Positions 22,296 through 34,100 of a stretch of DNA of 64,000 bases are shown one piece after another (positions within the stretch are counted from its first letter, which is position 1; each line of letters starts with the position of its first letter). Source of the DNA: Crotalaria pallida (lineage: Eukaryota; Streptophyta; Magnoliopsida; Fabales; Fabaceae); NCBI GenBank assembly GCA_037953625.1, contig CM075649.1, forward strand, positions 64,503,160 through 64,567,159, in the 5' to 3' direction. Below the pieces are notes generated by a model that did no database searches, was not told the origin of the DNA, and worked only from the letters and a program-made list of their open reading frames with translations. The translations under genes were made by a program, and so were the position numbers.

Positions 22296-25200
22296 CTACC
22301 CGTTGCAATACAGGCGAATGCCAATACGACAACCAGGTAGGAGAGAGTCAGTGTTCCGAACACTAACGAGTTGACCGTGAGGTCTCAGGGTAGACTCAAT
22401 AGGAAGAAAGACAGATGACAGATGACAATGTACAGAACAAGACAAGATAACCAGGGTATAGGAAATAAGCAGAGTATAATGAATAACCAGAACAGGATAT
22501 CAAAGCAAGTAACATAATATAAGCATAACATCATTATTAGAAATACATAAGTTCGACAAATAACATCTAAAGCACACATAACCAAAGCATATTATATCAT
22601 TTGGAATCATTGCTCATTTCACTGAGCAGCACCACTTTTTCAATCATCCAAGCTTATCACAATCTTTCTCAAACTTTCCAACATTCACTTATAATTTTTA
22701 TTCTTTGAATCTTAAGTTTTATCATTATTCGGTTCACTCAATGAGGTGGGGGAAAACCATCATTGAGGAAAAACGCACACGTCTACATCTCCTCGGTCTC
22801 CATCCAATCCTAGTCGGAAGCTAACAAGAGTACAGGACCATTATCACGCGGGCACGACAGCTGTCTCACAATTGGCTCCAAGCCAGGAGGACTGTAGAAA
22901 TCTCGGGTACAACATCAGTCATTCAATTCATATAATATCATTTAATCAGCGCTCACTGAAGAAAATCTCGGGTACAGTGGCAATTCACAATGCCCCGTTC
23001 CAGTCCCTCTCACTGCAATAGACTTGCAATCAAGGGGGTGACGGTATCATTTCTAGTTAGCTGTGCAGAACTTACCACGGCATTGGACCCAGTCCCTACC
23101 ATGTTCGTATGCCACATGTGGGATTCGATCCGCCTAGAAATATACTCCAAGCTTCTTGACGTTCACCGTCCTTGCCCTCCCCTCATGCAATCTCCTCCTG
23201 AGTATCCGCAGATACCCATGGTATCTTCCTCTCCACTACTTCGCACTCTCATAGCTCACCGCTTATGTTAAGTCTTTTAGAGTCTTTTAAAGTATTTTAA
23301 TGTCTTTTAGTTAACCTACGGTCGGCTTGCCCTTAGTTCATCCCTTCGACAAGACCCGACAACTAAGGGTTATATCTGTCCCCAACATTTTCACATATCT
23401 CTTTTACTTTCCACAAGCCACTTGGCAACAATTCCATCAAATGTTCCCGTAGGAATTCTCATAGCTCTCTTACTTTCTCTTAATCTTTCTCACTAGCCAC
23501 TTGATCATTCTCCATCTTGAATCCGCCAGCACGATCTCAGCTCCGCGAGTGCAATCTCCACGTCTGGTGCATTGTTGCTCCACGAAACTATCTTGAGTTT
23601 CATCACATATCACCTTTCCACTTACCTTCAAGTCTCACCTTCTCTCATAATTCTAATTATCATTCATCACAACATCCAGATTCACCAAACAGAATATAAT
23701 ATTTTCAACAATAGAATCACAAAAGAACTAATACAAAATAGAAATGAGCATGCATCAAATTTAACACAACATATAAACATATAGCACCTAATATATCGCG
23801 TAAGCCTCTTTTCATCACCACCCGAGCAACTACGTTACGGGCTCACCGCACTCTCACTCACCTCTTATTCCAGCAAAAGAAACGCTTTGTCCTCGGAAGT
23901 CTCTAGCTTCTCTTTGCAAGTCGTTCCCAACGTCTAGTGGATACCTCAAGGTAAAATAAATACGCATTTCAATTAAAAATCACCACTTGGTTTCTTCACT
24001 TAAAATAGGAAATTTCTTATTTTTCTTTATTATTTTCTTAAAAATGCAATTGTTTGCCAAAACAACAATCTTTTCTTGTGCTTGAAATCCTTTAAAACCA
24101 TTTGAAAACTCATGTGAAAACAAATTAAAGAATTAATCTATGTGGCTGTATGACATAAGTCCAGCCACCTTCTCAATTTGTAAAACATTGAAAAATCAAA
24201 AATTTTCACTTTAACTTTTGTTATTTCAAATAGCACTTGAAATCCACATTTTTCATGAATCAAAACACATTTAAAAATTGAAATACCTTGTAATTAAATC
24301 TTGGACAGCAAAGAACTAAAAATCAAAACCATGAAAATACTTTTGGAATAATCAAATTCACTTATTCATTTTCTTTTATCAAAACCGAATTGAACAAAAA
24401 CCATCACAACACAATTTAAATAATTTTTTTCTTAAAATGAAATCACAAAACACACTCATTTCATCAAGTCAATCACATGAAAAAGGAATCTAGCCTACTA
24501 AACCAAGTCTAGGCCGAATCATCATCATGGCAAAACAAAGTCTTTGATGCACTTTTTCAACATGCAAAACCTTAAAATCAACAAATCAAGTCATGCACTT
24601 CAAACACATGGTTTTTAAAATACCACTCCCTTTTTCAATCATAAAACCGTGACCTCTTTGTCACTACAAACCAAATTTTCATTTTTATTTTCCTTGCATG
24701 TTCTTTTAAAAATCATTTGAAGCAAAAGAGAATCACATGCAAGTACCTTTTTATGAAAACAAATCATGATCCTTTTGTTTTAAAGCTTGGCCGAATACTC
24801 ATCAACAAAACCAAGAGAAAAACTCAAATCTTTAACTCACAAATACAAATAAACTTAGATCAAAGCAAAACCATTTTTCAAAAGTTGATTTCCTTTACTT
24901 TCTCACTAAAACCGTGACATGCAAACACAAAATCAAGACTTTTGGTTCAAAAATTCACATGCAAGCTTCAAGATCAAAACTATTTAAAGATCAAAGCAAA
25001 GATCAAACCTTTTTCAAGGTAAAAACCAAAGATCAAAGCCTTTTTAAAGATAAAAACCAAGGATCAAAGCTTTATAAAAGTCAAAACCAAAATCAAAGCA
25101 TTTCAACCACTTAGATCAACTTTAACAAACATTAAACTAACATGCAAGAACATAAATCAAAACAAAAATCATCATGACCTAGTTTTCTAGACATGGCCGA

Positions 25201-25331
25201 ATGATAGAGTCCATAGTTTAGGGTTCTACAAGTTTGTTTGGTTCTTGAAAACTAAAGATCAAGGCTAAGAAATTACATACAAGCATAGATCTATTAGAAA
25301 AATAAACATGAAACAACAAATGAACTCTTAC
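22296..25331 (-). other. Putative intron inside the 5' LTR of B
   Basis: Same boundaries as in the 3' LTR: GTAAGAG donor-like start, TAG end at the small-protein ATG. It holds the repeated AAAGATCAAAGCC units at about 24975-25105. Confidence 0.4.
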
Positions 25332-25597
25332 AAAACTTTGGAAAGTAAAAATTACTCTAACACTTTAGGATCTTCGAAATATATCAAGGAAAAGAGATGA
25401 TCTACAACCTTCTCCACTTGATCTCCAAGAAAAGCCTAGGTTTTTGGTCTTGATCTCCTTCTTCTTCTCCTCTAAGCTTCTCGGCCTCACTCTCTCTATC
25501 TCTTTCTAAGAGTTTAAGGAGAACTCTTAGAATAAGTGTTTAAGGAAAGGAAATGGAAGTGAATGAAAATGGTTTGGAAATGAACTAAGGTTGTGGG

Positions 25598-25606
25598 CTT
25601 AAATAG
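25598..25606 (-). promoter_or_regulatory. TATA box, 5' LTR of B
   Basis: CTATTTAAG on the minus strand, followed by a CT/GA-rich leader. It would drive the genomic RNA of the element and any LTR-internal spliced transcript. Confidence 0.6.
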
Positions 25607-26160
25607 ACAAACCGTGAGCTTACCCATTTGCCCTTGGAATTTTGGTCAAGAGTGAATTGGGTGAAGGGCAATTTTGGCTTTCCATAAAATTGCATGGCTT
25701 AGGTCATGTGATGATACAAAAAGAGTAAAATTAGGCTCTAATCTTATTTCCTATTGGTTGGTCAATTTCCTTAACCACACTTTCCACTAAACTAAGCCTA
25801 TATGGGTCTAATTTACTCCTTTAGGCTTCTAGAACAATCAACTCCTATCATGCATATGCATACATACACACACATAGAAAAATCATTTTATTTTCTTTTC
25901 ACAAAATAACTTTTGTACAAAATCATAGTTTCCTCAAATTATAGAAATATCAAACACTTAATTATTTATTCAAAAATTTCACTCAAAACTCATAATATTT
26001 TCTCATAAAAACCATTTCTTTGAAATCATTCATCTCTTGAAATCATAAAAGAAATTCAATCCAAGAAATATTCTTTCAAAATGCTCTTTTTAAAACACTT
26101 TCTCAAAACAATCTTTTTAGCATTTAAAACAAGTATGAGGTATCTAGACGGGGTGTTACA

Positions 26161-26165
26161 CCTTA
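26161..26165. repeat. Target site duplication of element B, right copy (CCTTA)
   Basis: Exact repeat of 12542-12546. Confidence 0.92.
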
Positions 26166-26210
26166 CAGTCTCTGTAATGCTTGCTAGAAATGTCTTGGAC
26201 GGAGGTGTTA

Positions 26211-26494
26211 GTAGTAGCAGTTGCTAGGGGTGTAAGTTTTTGGTTTTTTGATTTTGTGGCTGTATAGTGCTTCTTGTTTCTAGTTTCTGTTTGGTTTTAG
26301 TTTTGTGGCTGTTAAGTGTGTGCTTTAATTTAATTTTCTAAGGGTGGGGTTAGGTATTTGTTTTGTTCCTTACCTGTTATGCAGGTTTTATTTTTGACTT
26401 TGGGTCTTTGTTTTCTAGGAGTATTTCTCATACTTCTAGTTGTTAATAAAAGTTTGTCTTATCCAAAACAAAAGAAAAAGTAGTAGCAGCTGCT
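26211..26494 (+). mobile_element. 5'-truncated LINE 3' end with 15-bp target duplication
   Basis: 26226-26479 looks like a plant L1-type 3' UTR ending in an A-rich tail (TTATCCAAAACAAAAGAAAAA). It is flanked by GTAGTAGCAGTTGCT (26211-26225) and GTAGTAGCAGCTGCT (26480-26494), a 15-bp duplication with one mismatch. Long variable target duplications and 5' truncation are typical of target-primed reverse transcription. There is no coding part. Confidence 0.7.
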
Positions 26495-28660
26495 ATGCTT
26501 TAAGGATAACAGATTCATAGTATTATATTATGTTTTCTAATCTAGTAGCAGCAGGATCGATAATATTTTATTTTAATTTAATGGTATGTGGTGGTATGGT
26601 ATTTTCGATATTCAGTTTAAATGTTTATGTGTAGTAGGTCCTGTTATTCAAGACTTAATAGACTTAATAGGTCATGTTTAGGTCTTGCTGCTGCTGCAAC
26701 AATAGTTCTCCTTGTAGCTTATTATGCCTGACTATCATTAATTAATGTTTTTCTTTTTTGTTTATTGCAATTTCTCTTATTTTTCCTTTATATATGAGTT
26801 TTAATTTATGATTCATTACACATATCAGCTTCTCGGCATATATTTTTATTGAAAAATAGTAAAGAATTAATAATTAATACAGTATCACTACTATAATAGT
26901 ACTATCACTACTATAAATGTTGTCACTACTGTCACTTGATGCTTCTATTGGATTTAATTTTCTATTCCATATTTTGACTTCCATTTGAATTTGGGATTGC
27001 AGGTGAGAAGAAATTATTTTGGTTATAATATCAAACTTTGGTTGTTATTTCTCTGTCAAGTAAGTCATTCTCTATTCTTTCTTTATAGTATGTGGAGATA
27101 CTTTTTGATTGGTTTGTGGCTATGTTTGCTCTGTTTCCCCTTCCTGTCTTGTGCTAATCTGTTAAAATTCTTTTGCTTAATATCAAATCTGCTTCTGTTT
27201 CCCCTTCCTGTCTTCCACATTCACATTCTCGATCTTCCTAACTACTTCTCAACATGCTTGTGTATATTTCTGCATCCTAACTACTTCTTGTTTCTAGTTT
27301 TTGTCAACTATCAGCAAACAAATAAGTAGCAAAAAGGGCACTAACGCTAACTAATTGCTTCTAGCTTTCTGCTTCCATTCTCTGTTTGCATCGTTGCACA
27401 TCATTAGTGCATCTTATCATTTTTATCTTTAGCTTTGTTATGCTTGTTTTCTGCTATAATAATCTGAGTGGGACATATAATGAATTTGAATATAAATTTT
27501 ACAACATAGACTAGAAGTTTCTGTTTACCTTTATGCTATTTATCTTGATGCTACTGACTTGAACTTTCTGTTTTCCTTTGTTTCATGTTTTCAAACTTTA
27601 GTAAAGGAAAAATTGAAACCAATTAAATGTTATTTTCATGAAATTATTTACAGAAGTTGTTTTAAGAAAGGAAAAACAATAACAATGTGATATGTTTTAA
27701 TTAGTAGTGAAAGTATATCATCTGAAAATGAAAACTCAAAACAAACAAAAAAAATGAAGTTTGAAACAGGGAAAATCAAAACAGTGGCTGATTTTTATGT
27801 GCAGTGTATCCTCTTTAGCACTTTACAGTGATGCATAATGTGTATCAAAACAGAGAAAAAATGAAATTTGAAACCGAACCTCCCTTCTAATAATGAGATT
27901 TTTTTTTGTCAGCTAAAATTAGGAGTACTAGCTACGTAGCTACGTATCACTCATGTTTTCATTTTTTGTTTTGAATTTAGATGCAAGGTATTTTGTGTAT
28001 TTCGATTCGTACAATGGACACAATTAATGAGAAAGCTATAGTACAGAAATTCATCAACTCAATAAAGTTCTACTTTTCTCCATATGAAATGAAATTTTAC
28101 TCTTTTTTATTGGAAACTTAGGAGATTCTAACTTAGCCTGGTCTGTTGATCAGGAACTAGAAAATGTCGTTTCCTTCTATAAATTGATGGAATCTGATTT
28201 GAAGTTATCAGTTTTTTGTTATTTTAAAAAAATTTCTCAGAAGGAAGCAAAAGAGTCATTAAAAAAACCCGCTGCTTGATCAGTTTTTGTTATTGCATGT
28301 AAATACCCACTATTCTGTTAGTAACTACTTGGTAGTTGGTAGAGTAAAAATAGAATGATTTTATATTTTGTGCAGCCATTTTGAAATCTTGGATCCTTAA
28401 TGCTGTATCTCTTTTAGAGAAGGGTGGATTTTATCTTTATTTTTGAATCTGTCATTTTGTGTAATCTGATTCTGTCCTGGGTGGTTCATTGTGTGGCCTA
28501 GAATAGTTGAAGTGGGAAACATATATCAGGCTGCTAGTTTTCTGTTTGGTTTTGTTGGATAGTGAGCCTGAACTGTTTCTTACGTTTTATTGTATCTGGC
28601 TTTGTTGGATAGTGAGCCCAATAATTTGACTTTTTATCCTTTTAAGTTTTGAATTTTTAT
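26495..28660. other. Host AT-rich DNA right of element B
   Basis: T-rich sequence without a long frame. It may be intronic: there are several pyrimidine-rich tracts with AG, for example before GTGAGAAG at about 27003. No exon could be recognised. Confidence 0.35.
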
Positions 28661-29220
28661 TAGCTATGGTAGTTTTTTTTGGTATAAGAAAAAATCTATT
28701 ACCACTTGAAAATATAAAACAAAACTAAAGGCCATTTAAGAGAGCTTTGCCACCTTCTAGGAAGGGTTCAAAGCTTCAAAAATGCCAAAGATCATAGTTC
28801 AGCTCTAATTCTATTTACAAGAACCTTATTAGACCAATTAATAAATAAAGGATAACAAAAATTAACTCTAATAGCCACTTCTTGCTTAATACGTGTCACC
28901 AGATGAGACTTAGAGTGCATGTGGTGAGTGAACAACCTCTTGTTTCTTTCAGACCACAGAGAGTAGATTATGCTAGCAAACAAACCATACACACTTCGTC
29001 TTCTTCGTTTGTCCGGAAAGGCTCTGAGAATCCAAAACCGCCATCTATGGAATTTGTAATGCATCACATCCAAACAGAACCAGTTGCAGCACTCCTCAAG
29101 GATCGATCGAGTCCAAACACATTCAAAGAAAAGATGCTCATGTGTTTCATCCTCTAAGCCACAAAACGTACAGAGAAGATCAGGTACATGCATTCTATCC
29201 TTGGTAGCTATGGTAGTTTT
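28661..29220 (-). mobile_element. 5'-truncated L1-type LINE with ORF2 C-terminus
   Basis: Flanked by the 16-bp direct repeat TAGCTATGGTAGTTTT at 28661-28676 and 29205-29220. The body reads on the minus strand and ends in a short A tail (the T run at 28673-28680), preceded by TTCTTATACC as in plant L1 elements. The coding part holds a zf-RVT motif, CTFCG followed by HEHLFFEC, the zinc-binding region at the C-terminus of the LINE reverse transcriptase. The frame is open from 29204 to a stop at 28792. Everything upstream of the zinc region was lost at insertion. Confidence 0.82.
28792..29204 (-). pseudogene. LINE ORF2 C-terminal fragment (zf-RVT)
   Basis: About 137 codons in one open frame. The zinc-binding motif CTFCG-(x)n-THEHLFFEC lies at the start, followed by a Trp-rich segment (WRFWILRAF) and SLWSERNKRLF, which is characteristic of the C-terminus of plant LINE reverse transcriptases. 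The endonuclease and RT domains are absent. The open frame extends 20 codons into flanking host DNA, which is accidental. Confidence 0.8.
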
Positions 29221-29443
29221 AAAAATAATGTAAATGGTAGTAATTAGTAAAGGCGTTTTGGGCATAAGCTAATTTACGCCAACCAACTTTTAGTTATTTT
29301 AGTTAAGTTATGTTGTTTTCTTTATATAATTGTATTACCTCCATCATAATAAACCTATTTGAAGTCTTTATGTTTTATGCACATGCAGAGGCATAGATTG
29401 TTATCTTTCAAACCGTTTTTGGATGTATGATAGGAACAATCCT
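29221..29443. other. Short host segment between the LINE and fragment F
   Basis: AT-rich DNA with no recognisable feature. Confidence 0.4.
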
Positions 29444-30053
29444 TGTAACACCTAAGATTTTTACCCTTAGAACCCCACTATTAAAAACATGAATTTGAAA
29501 TTTCTTTTTAATTTTATAAAAATCACCTGTCAAATGGACGGAGTTTTGTTTGTTTTTCGGACTAATCCAGAGTTTAACCTGTGGTAAACATTTTCAAGAG
29601 AACAAACAATAGCCAGCAGGGCTTCAGATTATATATATATAAATCATATCAAGGCCCAATGGGCTCCAAATATATTAGTGACATCAAATATTCAAAGTGT
29701 CAGCGAAAATACTAAGTTTGAGTATCAAAACCAAAACATATAACTTTATCAAAACAAAACATCCTAAGCCTCACTCAAAAATATATATAATAAATTTACA
29801 TCAAAATAATGTAGGAGGCTTAGGTCCATAATATACTCTAAAATCCCATAACACCCCTACTCTCCCTGTAAGGGAAAGTACTCCTGCTCGGCCGGGGGCT
29901 GTGCCAGCTCAATCTCCGTACCTGAAAAATGTTAAGGGAGTGAGCATTGCACATGAAATAGAAAGCAGTCTCTAACTAGACATAACAACCCACTAGGTCA
30001 AACACAACTAGCAAATAAAGCATATCATCACATATAGCACACCATACAAATTT
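29444..30053 (-). mobile_element. Fragment F: LTR end of an element E-like family, cut by G
   Basis: Starts TGTAACACC on the plus strand and aligns loosely with the first ~600 bp of the E LTR (39942 onward): both have TTTGAAATTTC/TTTGAAAATTC, then a CTCCGT-like block with TTTTTCGGACT, then a CCGTACCTG acceptor complement. Read on the minus strand it is the distal part of an LTR. The remainder would lie to the right, but element G starts at 30054 and F never resumes in the window. Confidence 0.7.
29857..29921 (-). other. Possible spliced mini-exon in fragment F
   Basis: On the minus strand, CATTTTTCAG precedes a G, then a frame TEIELAQPPAEQEYFPLQGE and a stop. E has CATTTTACAG followed by TEAELTLLRAELGTLHYVE and a stop at the same place (40260-40321). 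Similar length, stop position and several silent differences suggest a real terminal exon. No upstream exon could be paired with it. Confidence 0.35.
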
Positions 30054-30853
30054 TGTAACACTCCTCAAAATCCTCGTACTGTTTTAATTGCTAAAAAGAA
30101 TTATTTTTGAGAAAAGTATTTTTGAAAGGGTATTTTCTTAAATAAATTTCTTAAATCACGTTTTCAAAGTGGTAAATGATTTTAAAGAATGATTTTTCAA
30201 GAAACAATGTTATGGTTTTTAAAGTTGATTTTTGGAAATGATTATATGATTGAAATTCTTCTAAAGAAATAGTGAATTTTTCCATAAGAAATTATTTAAT
30301 GAAATGGTGATTTGATTTCTAAAAATATGTGCTTGATATTTTTGGGTGTTATTGTGATTTATATGTATGAATAATTTATTTTATATGTGTGTGTGCATGT
30401 GTATGTACGGTTTTTACATGTATGTATGCTTAGAATTATGTGAGAATGTAATTAGTGGAAGAACATGATTATGAATGCATGTATGTATATGTGTAACGTG
30501 TAAGCATGATTATGTATGCATGAATGTATGTGTGAATATATGTGTATATATGTGTGTGAGGGCCGTATGTGTATGTGAGTGTGAGAGAGAACCTAGAAGT
30601 TTCCTTAAGTGATGAGCAAGTAACCAAGTCCCTAACCAAGTGAACCAAAACCCTAACTAAATGGTGGAAGCCCTATTGGAGTGCTAAAAAGTCTTGCACC
30701 TAAGTGATCCGTAAACACCCTAATGTCCCCTACATGTCCCCTCAAGAAATGTTAACCTCCATCCATGCAAAAATAGAGAAGGCCGAATTTACCCCTCCCT
30801 CTAGAAGTTCTTGGCCGAATCAAACCAAGGACAAAATAGGAAGCCATGAATTG

Positions 30854-30863
30854 TTTATATAAG
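30854..30863 (+). promoter_or_regulatory. TATA box of the G LTR
   Basis: TTTATATAAG followed by a CT-rich then GA-rich leader, at the position equivalent to the CTATTTAAG of the B LTR. Confidence 0.6.
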
Positions 30864-31152
30864 TCTTGGCCTTAGAAGCATTTCACCCATTCTCACCTCA
30901 TTTCTTCATTTCCTTCTCCCATACACCAAACCAAAGCACAAGTCTAAGAGCCTCTCAAACTCTTAGACTAAGAAAAAGAAAATAGAGAAAGAGAGAAAGA
31001 AGAAGAGGCCGTGAGGAAGAAGGAGAGGAGATAAAGCCCTAAACCTAGGAGTTATTTGAAGATCAATTTCTTAGAAGAACTAGAAGATCCTTTTTCTTGG
31101 TATAAACCGAAGACCCTAGAAGCATTAGAATTAGTTTTGAGCTTGTAACCTT

Positions 31153-34100
31153 GTAATTTTTCTTTTCTTCTCTTGCATGTTCATTTTTATGGTTTGATCT
31201 AAGGTTGCATGTGATGTTCTTGCCTTGATCTTGATTTTTAAGACTTAAATAAATTTGTAATGAACTAAATGATGGACTCTATGATTTGGTTGGTATTTTT
31301 CATGATAGATCTTGATGTTTTTCTTTTAGATCTAAAGTTTTGTTTATAATCTTTGTGAACTTGAAGTAGATCTTCTTACATGTTTGATTTTATGCTTAAA
31401 ACCGTGAACTATGAGGTGTTTATGTGTTTGTTTGATAAATTCATATTTGATCTAAATTCATTTTTTATTTTTAGTCTTGCATGTTGTTTGAAAATGATTT
31501 GTATGACCTTGAACCTTTGCATGTCTTGATTCTTGGTTTAATCTTAAGAAAAGCTTTGATTTATGTTTTGATCTTTGCTTTTATTTTATAAAGCTTGATT
31601 TGTGTTTTGATCCTTGATTTTTGTCTTGATCTTAAGCTTTGTAAATGATTTTTGAAACAAAAGCTTTGATGTTTTCTTCTAAATATGTCTCGGTTTTGGT
31701 CCCTTTTCATTTAAATTGATTTTTGTCGTTGAATTGTGTTCTTATGTCTAATTTCATAACTTGATCTACATGATTTAAGTGCATGCATGTTGATATTGAA
31801 TCTTGAAAAGTTATTTTTATGTTTCTTTGAGAAATAAATTGAGAATGTTGTGTTGATCTATGATTCTTACATGTTAATTTAAGTGAAAAGACTATGTGTT
31901 CCTTTGTGCATGCCTCGGTTTTTGGAAGGAATTAGGGAAGTAAGTTTTAAAATGATTTTTGATTAAGAGTATGATTTAATTTAAGTGCTAATCTTGTGCA
32001 TGATGCATTCGGCCATGTTTAAATTCATATCTATGCTTTTTATTTTGTGAGAATTTGATGTGTGCTCTATGTTTTTGCATAATCTTTGATTTGATTTAAA
32101 TTAAAGTTTGATTGTTTTCTAAGTTGTAGCTCATGATTTTTGTTAAAGAAAAGAAGAAAATAATTTCATGATTTGTGTGTTTGATGATGCATTAATCTTG
32201 CTTTGATGTGTGTATGGTTTTGGTTTATGCATGTTAATTAGATTATGATTCTTTTCCATGTAGTAACATAGGAATAATGCATGTACTTTGTAAAATAATT
32301 GATTAGGAATAAGCCTTGTGTTTAAATGAAATTATGTGTGTGTATTCGGTTTATGAGTTTAAGTATGCCTAAATGATTTTGTTTTATTAGAAATGAAATG
32401 TTTTAGAAATTAATTATGTGGTGGATGATTGAATCTAGTGTTTGATTTGTGAAATATTTGCTTAAGAATGAATGTTTGTTTGAAGTAAATGATTGATTAA
32501 TTGTTTATGTGATTTGAATGATCAAAGTATGTTGGTAATTGTGTGTGTGGTTGTGAAATTTATTCGGTTTGATCTATTTGAGTTTTGAGGGTGTGTTTAT
32601 GATTTTCTAAAACTTGTTTTATAACAAAAACATAAGTTTTTAAAGTATTAATGTTGAATTAAAAAGTATTTTAAACAAAACGAGTTTTTACGATGTTTTT
32701 GGATTTTATTAAATTGATTTTTGTGAAACATTTTCTTGTTGTCCAAGTGTATTTTATAGTTGTTTTTTATTTCTAAAATTGAGTTCGTGAGACTCAAAGT
32801 TCGGTTTTTTACATGGTAATTGATTTTAGAAAAACCCGGATTGAAACCGGTGAATTTTTCGGTGTTTTTGAATGAGGTTATGGTGCTGTCCAAGACGGAC
32901 CAGCAACCTAACCAAGTGATTTAAATTATTTTATTTGGTGTTTTCAAAGTGGTTTCAAAGTGTTTAAAGAACTAAGAAAAGTTAAAAGTGTTTTTTGAGA
33001 AAACAATCTTATTTTTAAGATTTCCGACGAGGAATGAAAAACGTTTTAAGTTAAGGAAAAGATTTTCTCAATAAAAGTCAGTAATGAAAATGTGTTTTAA
33101 TTAATTCGAGGGATGATACAGATGAGGGATTAAGGCAGTGGCAGCAACCAAGATCAGAGAAGACTATGCGTATTTATTCGCTGGACCTGAGGTGAGAGAG
33201 TAGCTTTCCTAAGACACTGTGGTAGTAGGTGTTATATTAAGACATTCCGTATCAGCTCAAAGATCGGAACTCAGTGGTTCTGAGTCATTAGTATGGTGGC
33301 AATTGTTTGCTTTGTGTGGCCACTCATATGAAGAGGACAAAGACCACATTGTTGTGTGTGATGTATGTATGCTGATGATGTGTTATTTATGTTTATGTTT
33401 ATATGCATGCTGATATTTTAAATTGTTGAAATGTAATAATGTGGAATAATTGATATTAATGATAAAAGAGATTAGAAGTAAAAGACACTAAGAAAAGAGA
33501 TAATCCCTGTTCGGTTTAAGCCCTTGCAGAACAAGGCAGCCTTACCCTGATGAGCATTGAGAGTGGAGACAATGATAAGAGGATGGAGAATGATTGGAAA
33601 GGAAATAGAAAAGAAAGATTGAAAGTGATAAAGAGATGAGATTGGAGATGATCGTGTGATAATGATGCGAATGAACCAGAGCGAGGAAGGAATGTTGATG
33701 TGTTTGGAAAGTAAAAGGTGTTGAGAATGAAGTTTGATTCTTTGATTTTTGTTTTCTTGGACTGAGTCTAGCGTTGAGTTGAGCTTGCTCCTCCACTAGT
33801 TCTCAAGAAGAGAAAGTTTTTGAGAAAACTTTTGAAAAGAAATTTTTGAAAAGGTTTTCGAAAATGAGATTTTTGGAAAAGAACTTTTGAAAAGAATTTT
33901 TGAAAAGAATTTGCGAACTGAATTTGTGAAAAGAATTTATGAAATGAATTTTTGGAAAAGGGTTCCCAGAATGAAAATTTTTGAAAAAGAATTTACGAAA
34001 ATGAAATTTTGAAAGGGGTTCCCAAAATGAGAAAAATTTTCCAAAAGAGATTTTTGAAGAAGGATTACAAAAAGAGATTTTTTGAAATGAGTTTTCGAAA

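Larger units (their letters stand above)
12547..26160 (-). mobile_element. Element B: Tekay-like Ty3/gypsy retrotransposon, near full length
   Basis: A 13.6-kb insertion bounded by TSD CCTTA, read on the minus strand: 5' LTR 26160-21571, PBS 21566-21555, gag-pol 21433-16657, polypurine tract 16803-16792, 3' LTR 16791-12547. The two LTRs are collinear apart from a 388-bp deletion and several small indels. Integrase ends in a chromodomain, which places it among chromoviruses, and the long LTRs and end sequences fit the Tekay/Del group. Pol carries a stop, a frameshift and a catalytic-site change, so the element is not autonomous now. Confidence 0.93.
21571..26160 (-). repeat. 5' LTR of element B (4590 bp)
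   Basis: TGTAACAGCC at the plus-strand start, GGGGTGTTACA at the end. It contains, in sense order, a TATA box (25606-25598), a CT/GA-rich leader, donor-like GTAAGAG (from 25331), a 3-kb putative intron, and the intact small-protein frame (22295-21954). It is the undeleted reference for the 3' LTR. Confidence 0.93.

Noticed and set aside
23517..23784. Short plus-strand frames within the B LTRs (also 12636-12952, 13576-13857, 14093-14360, 22990-23271)
   Set aside because: They are antisense to the element, and similar frames in both LTRs simply reflect LTR identity. They lie opposite the small-protein exon or in intron-like sequence.
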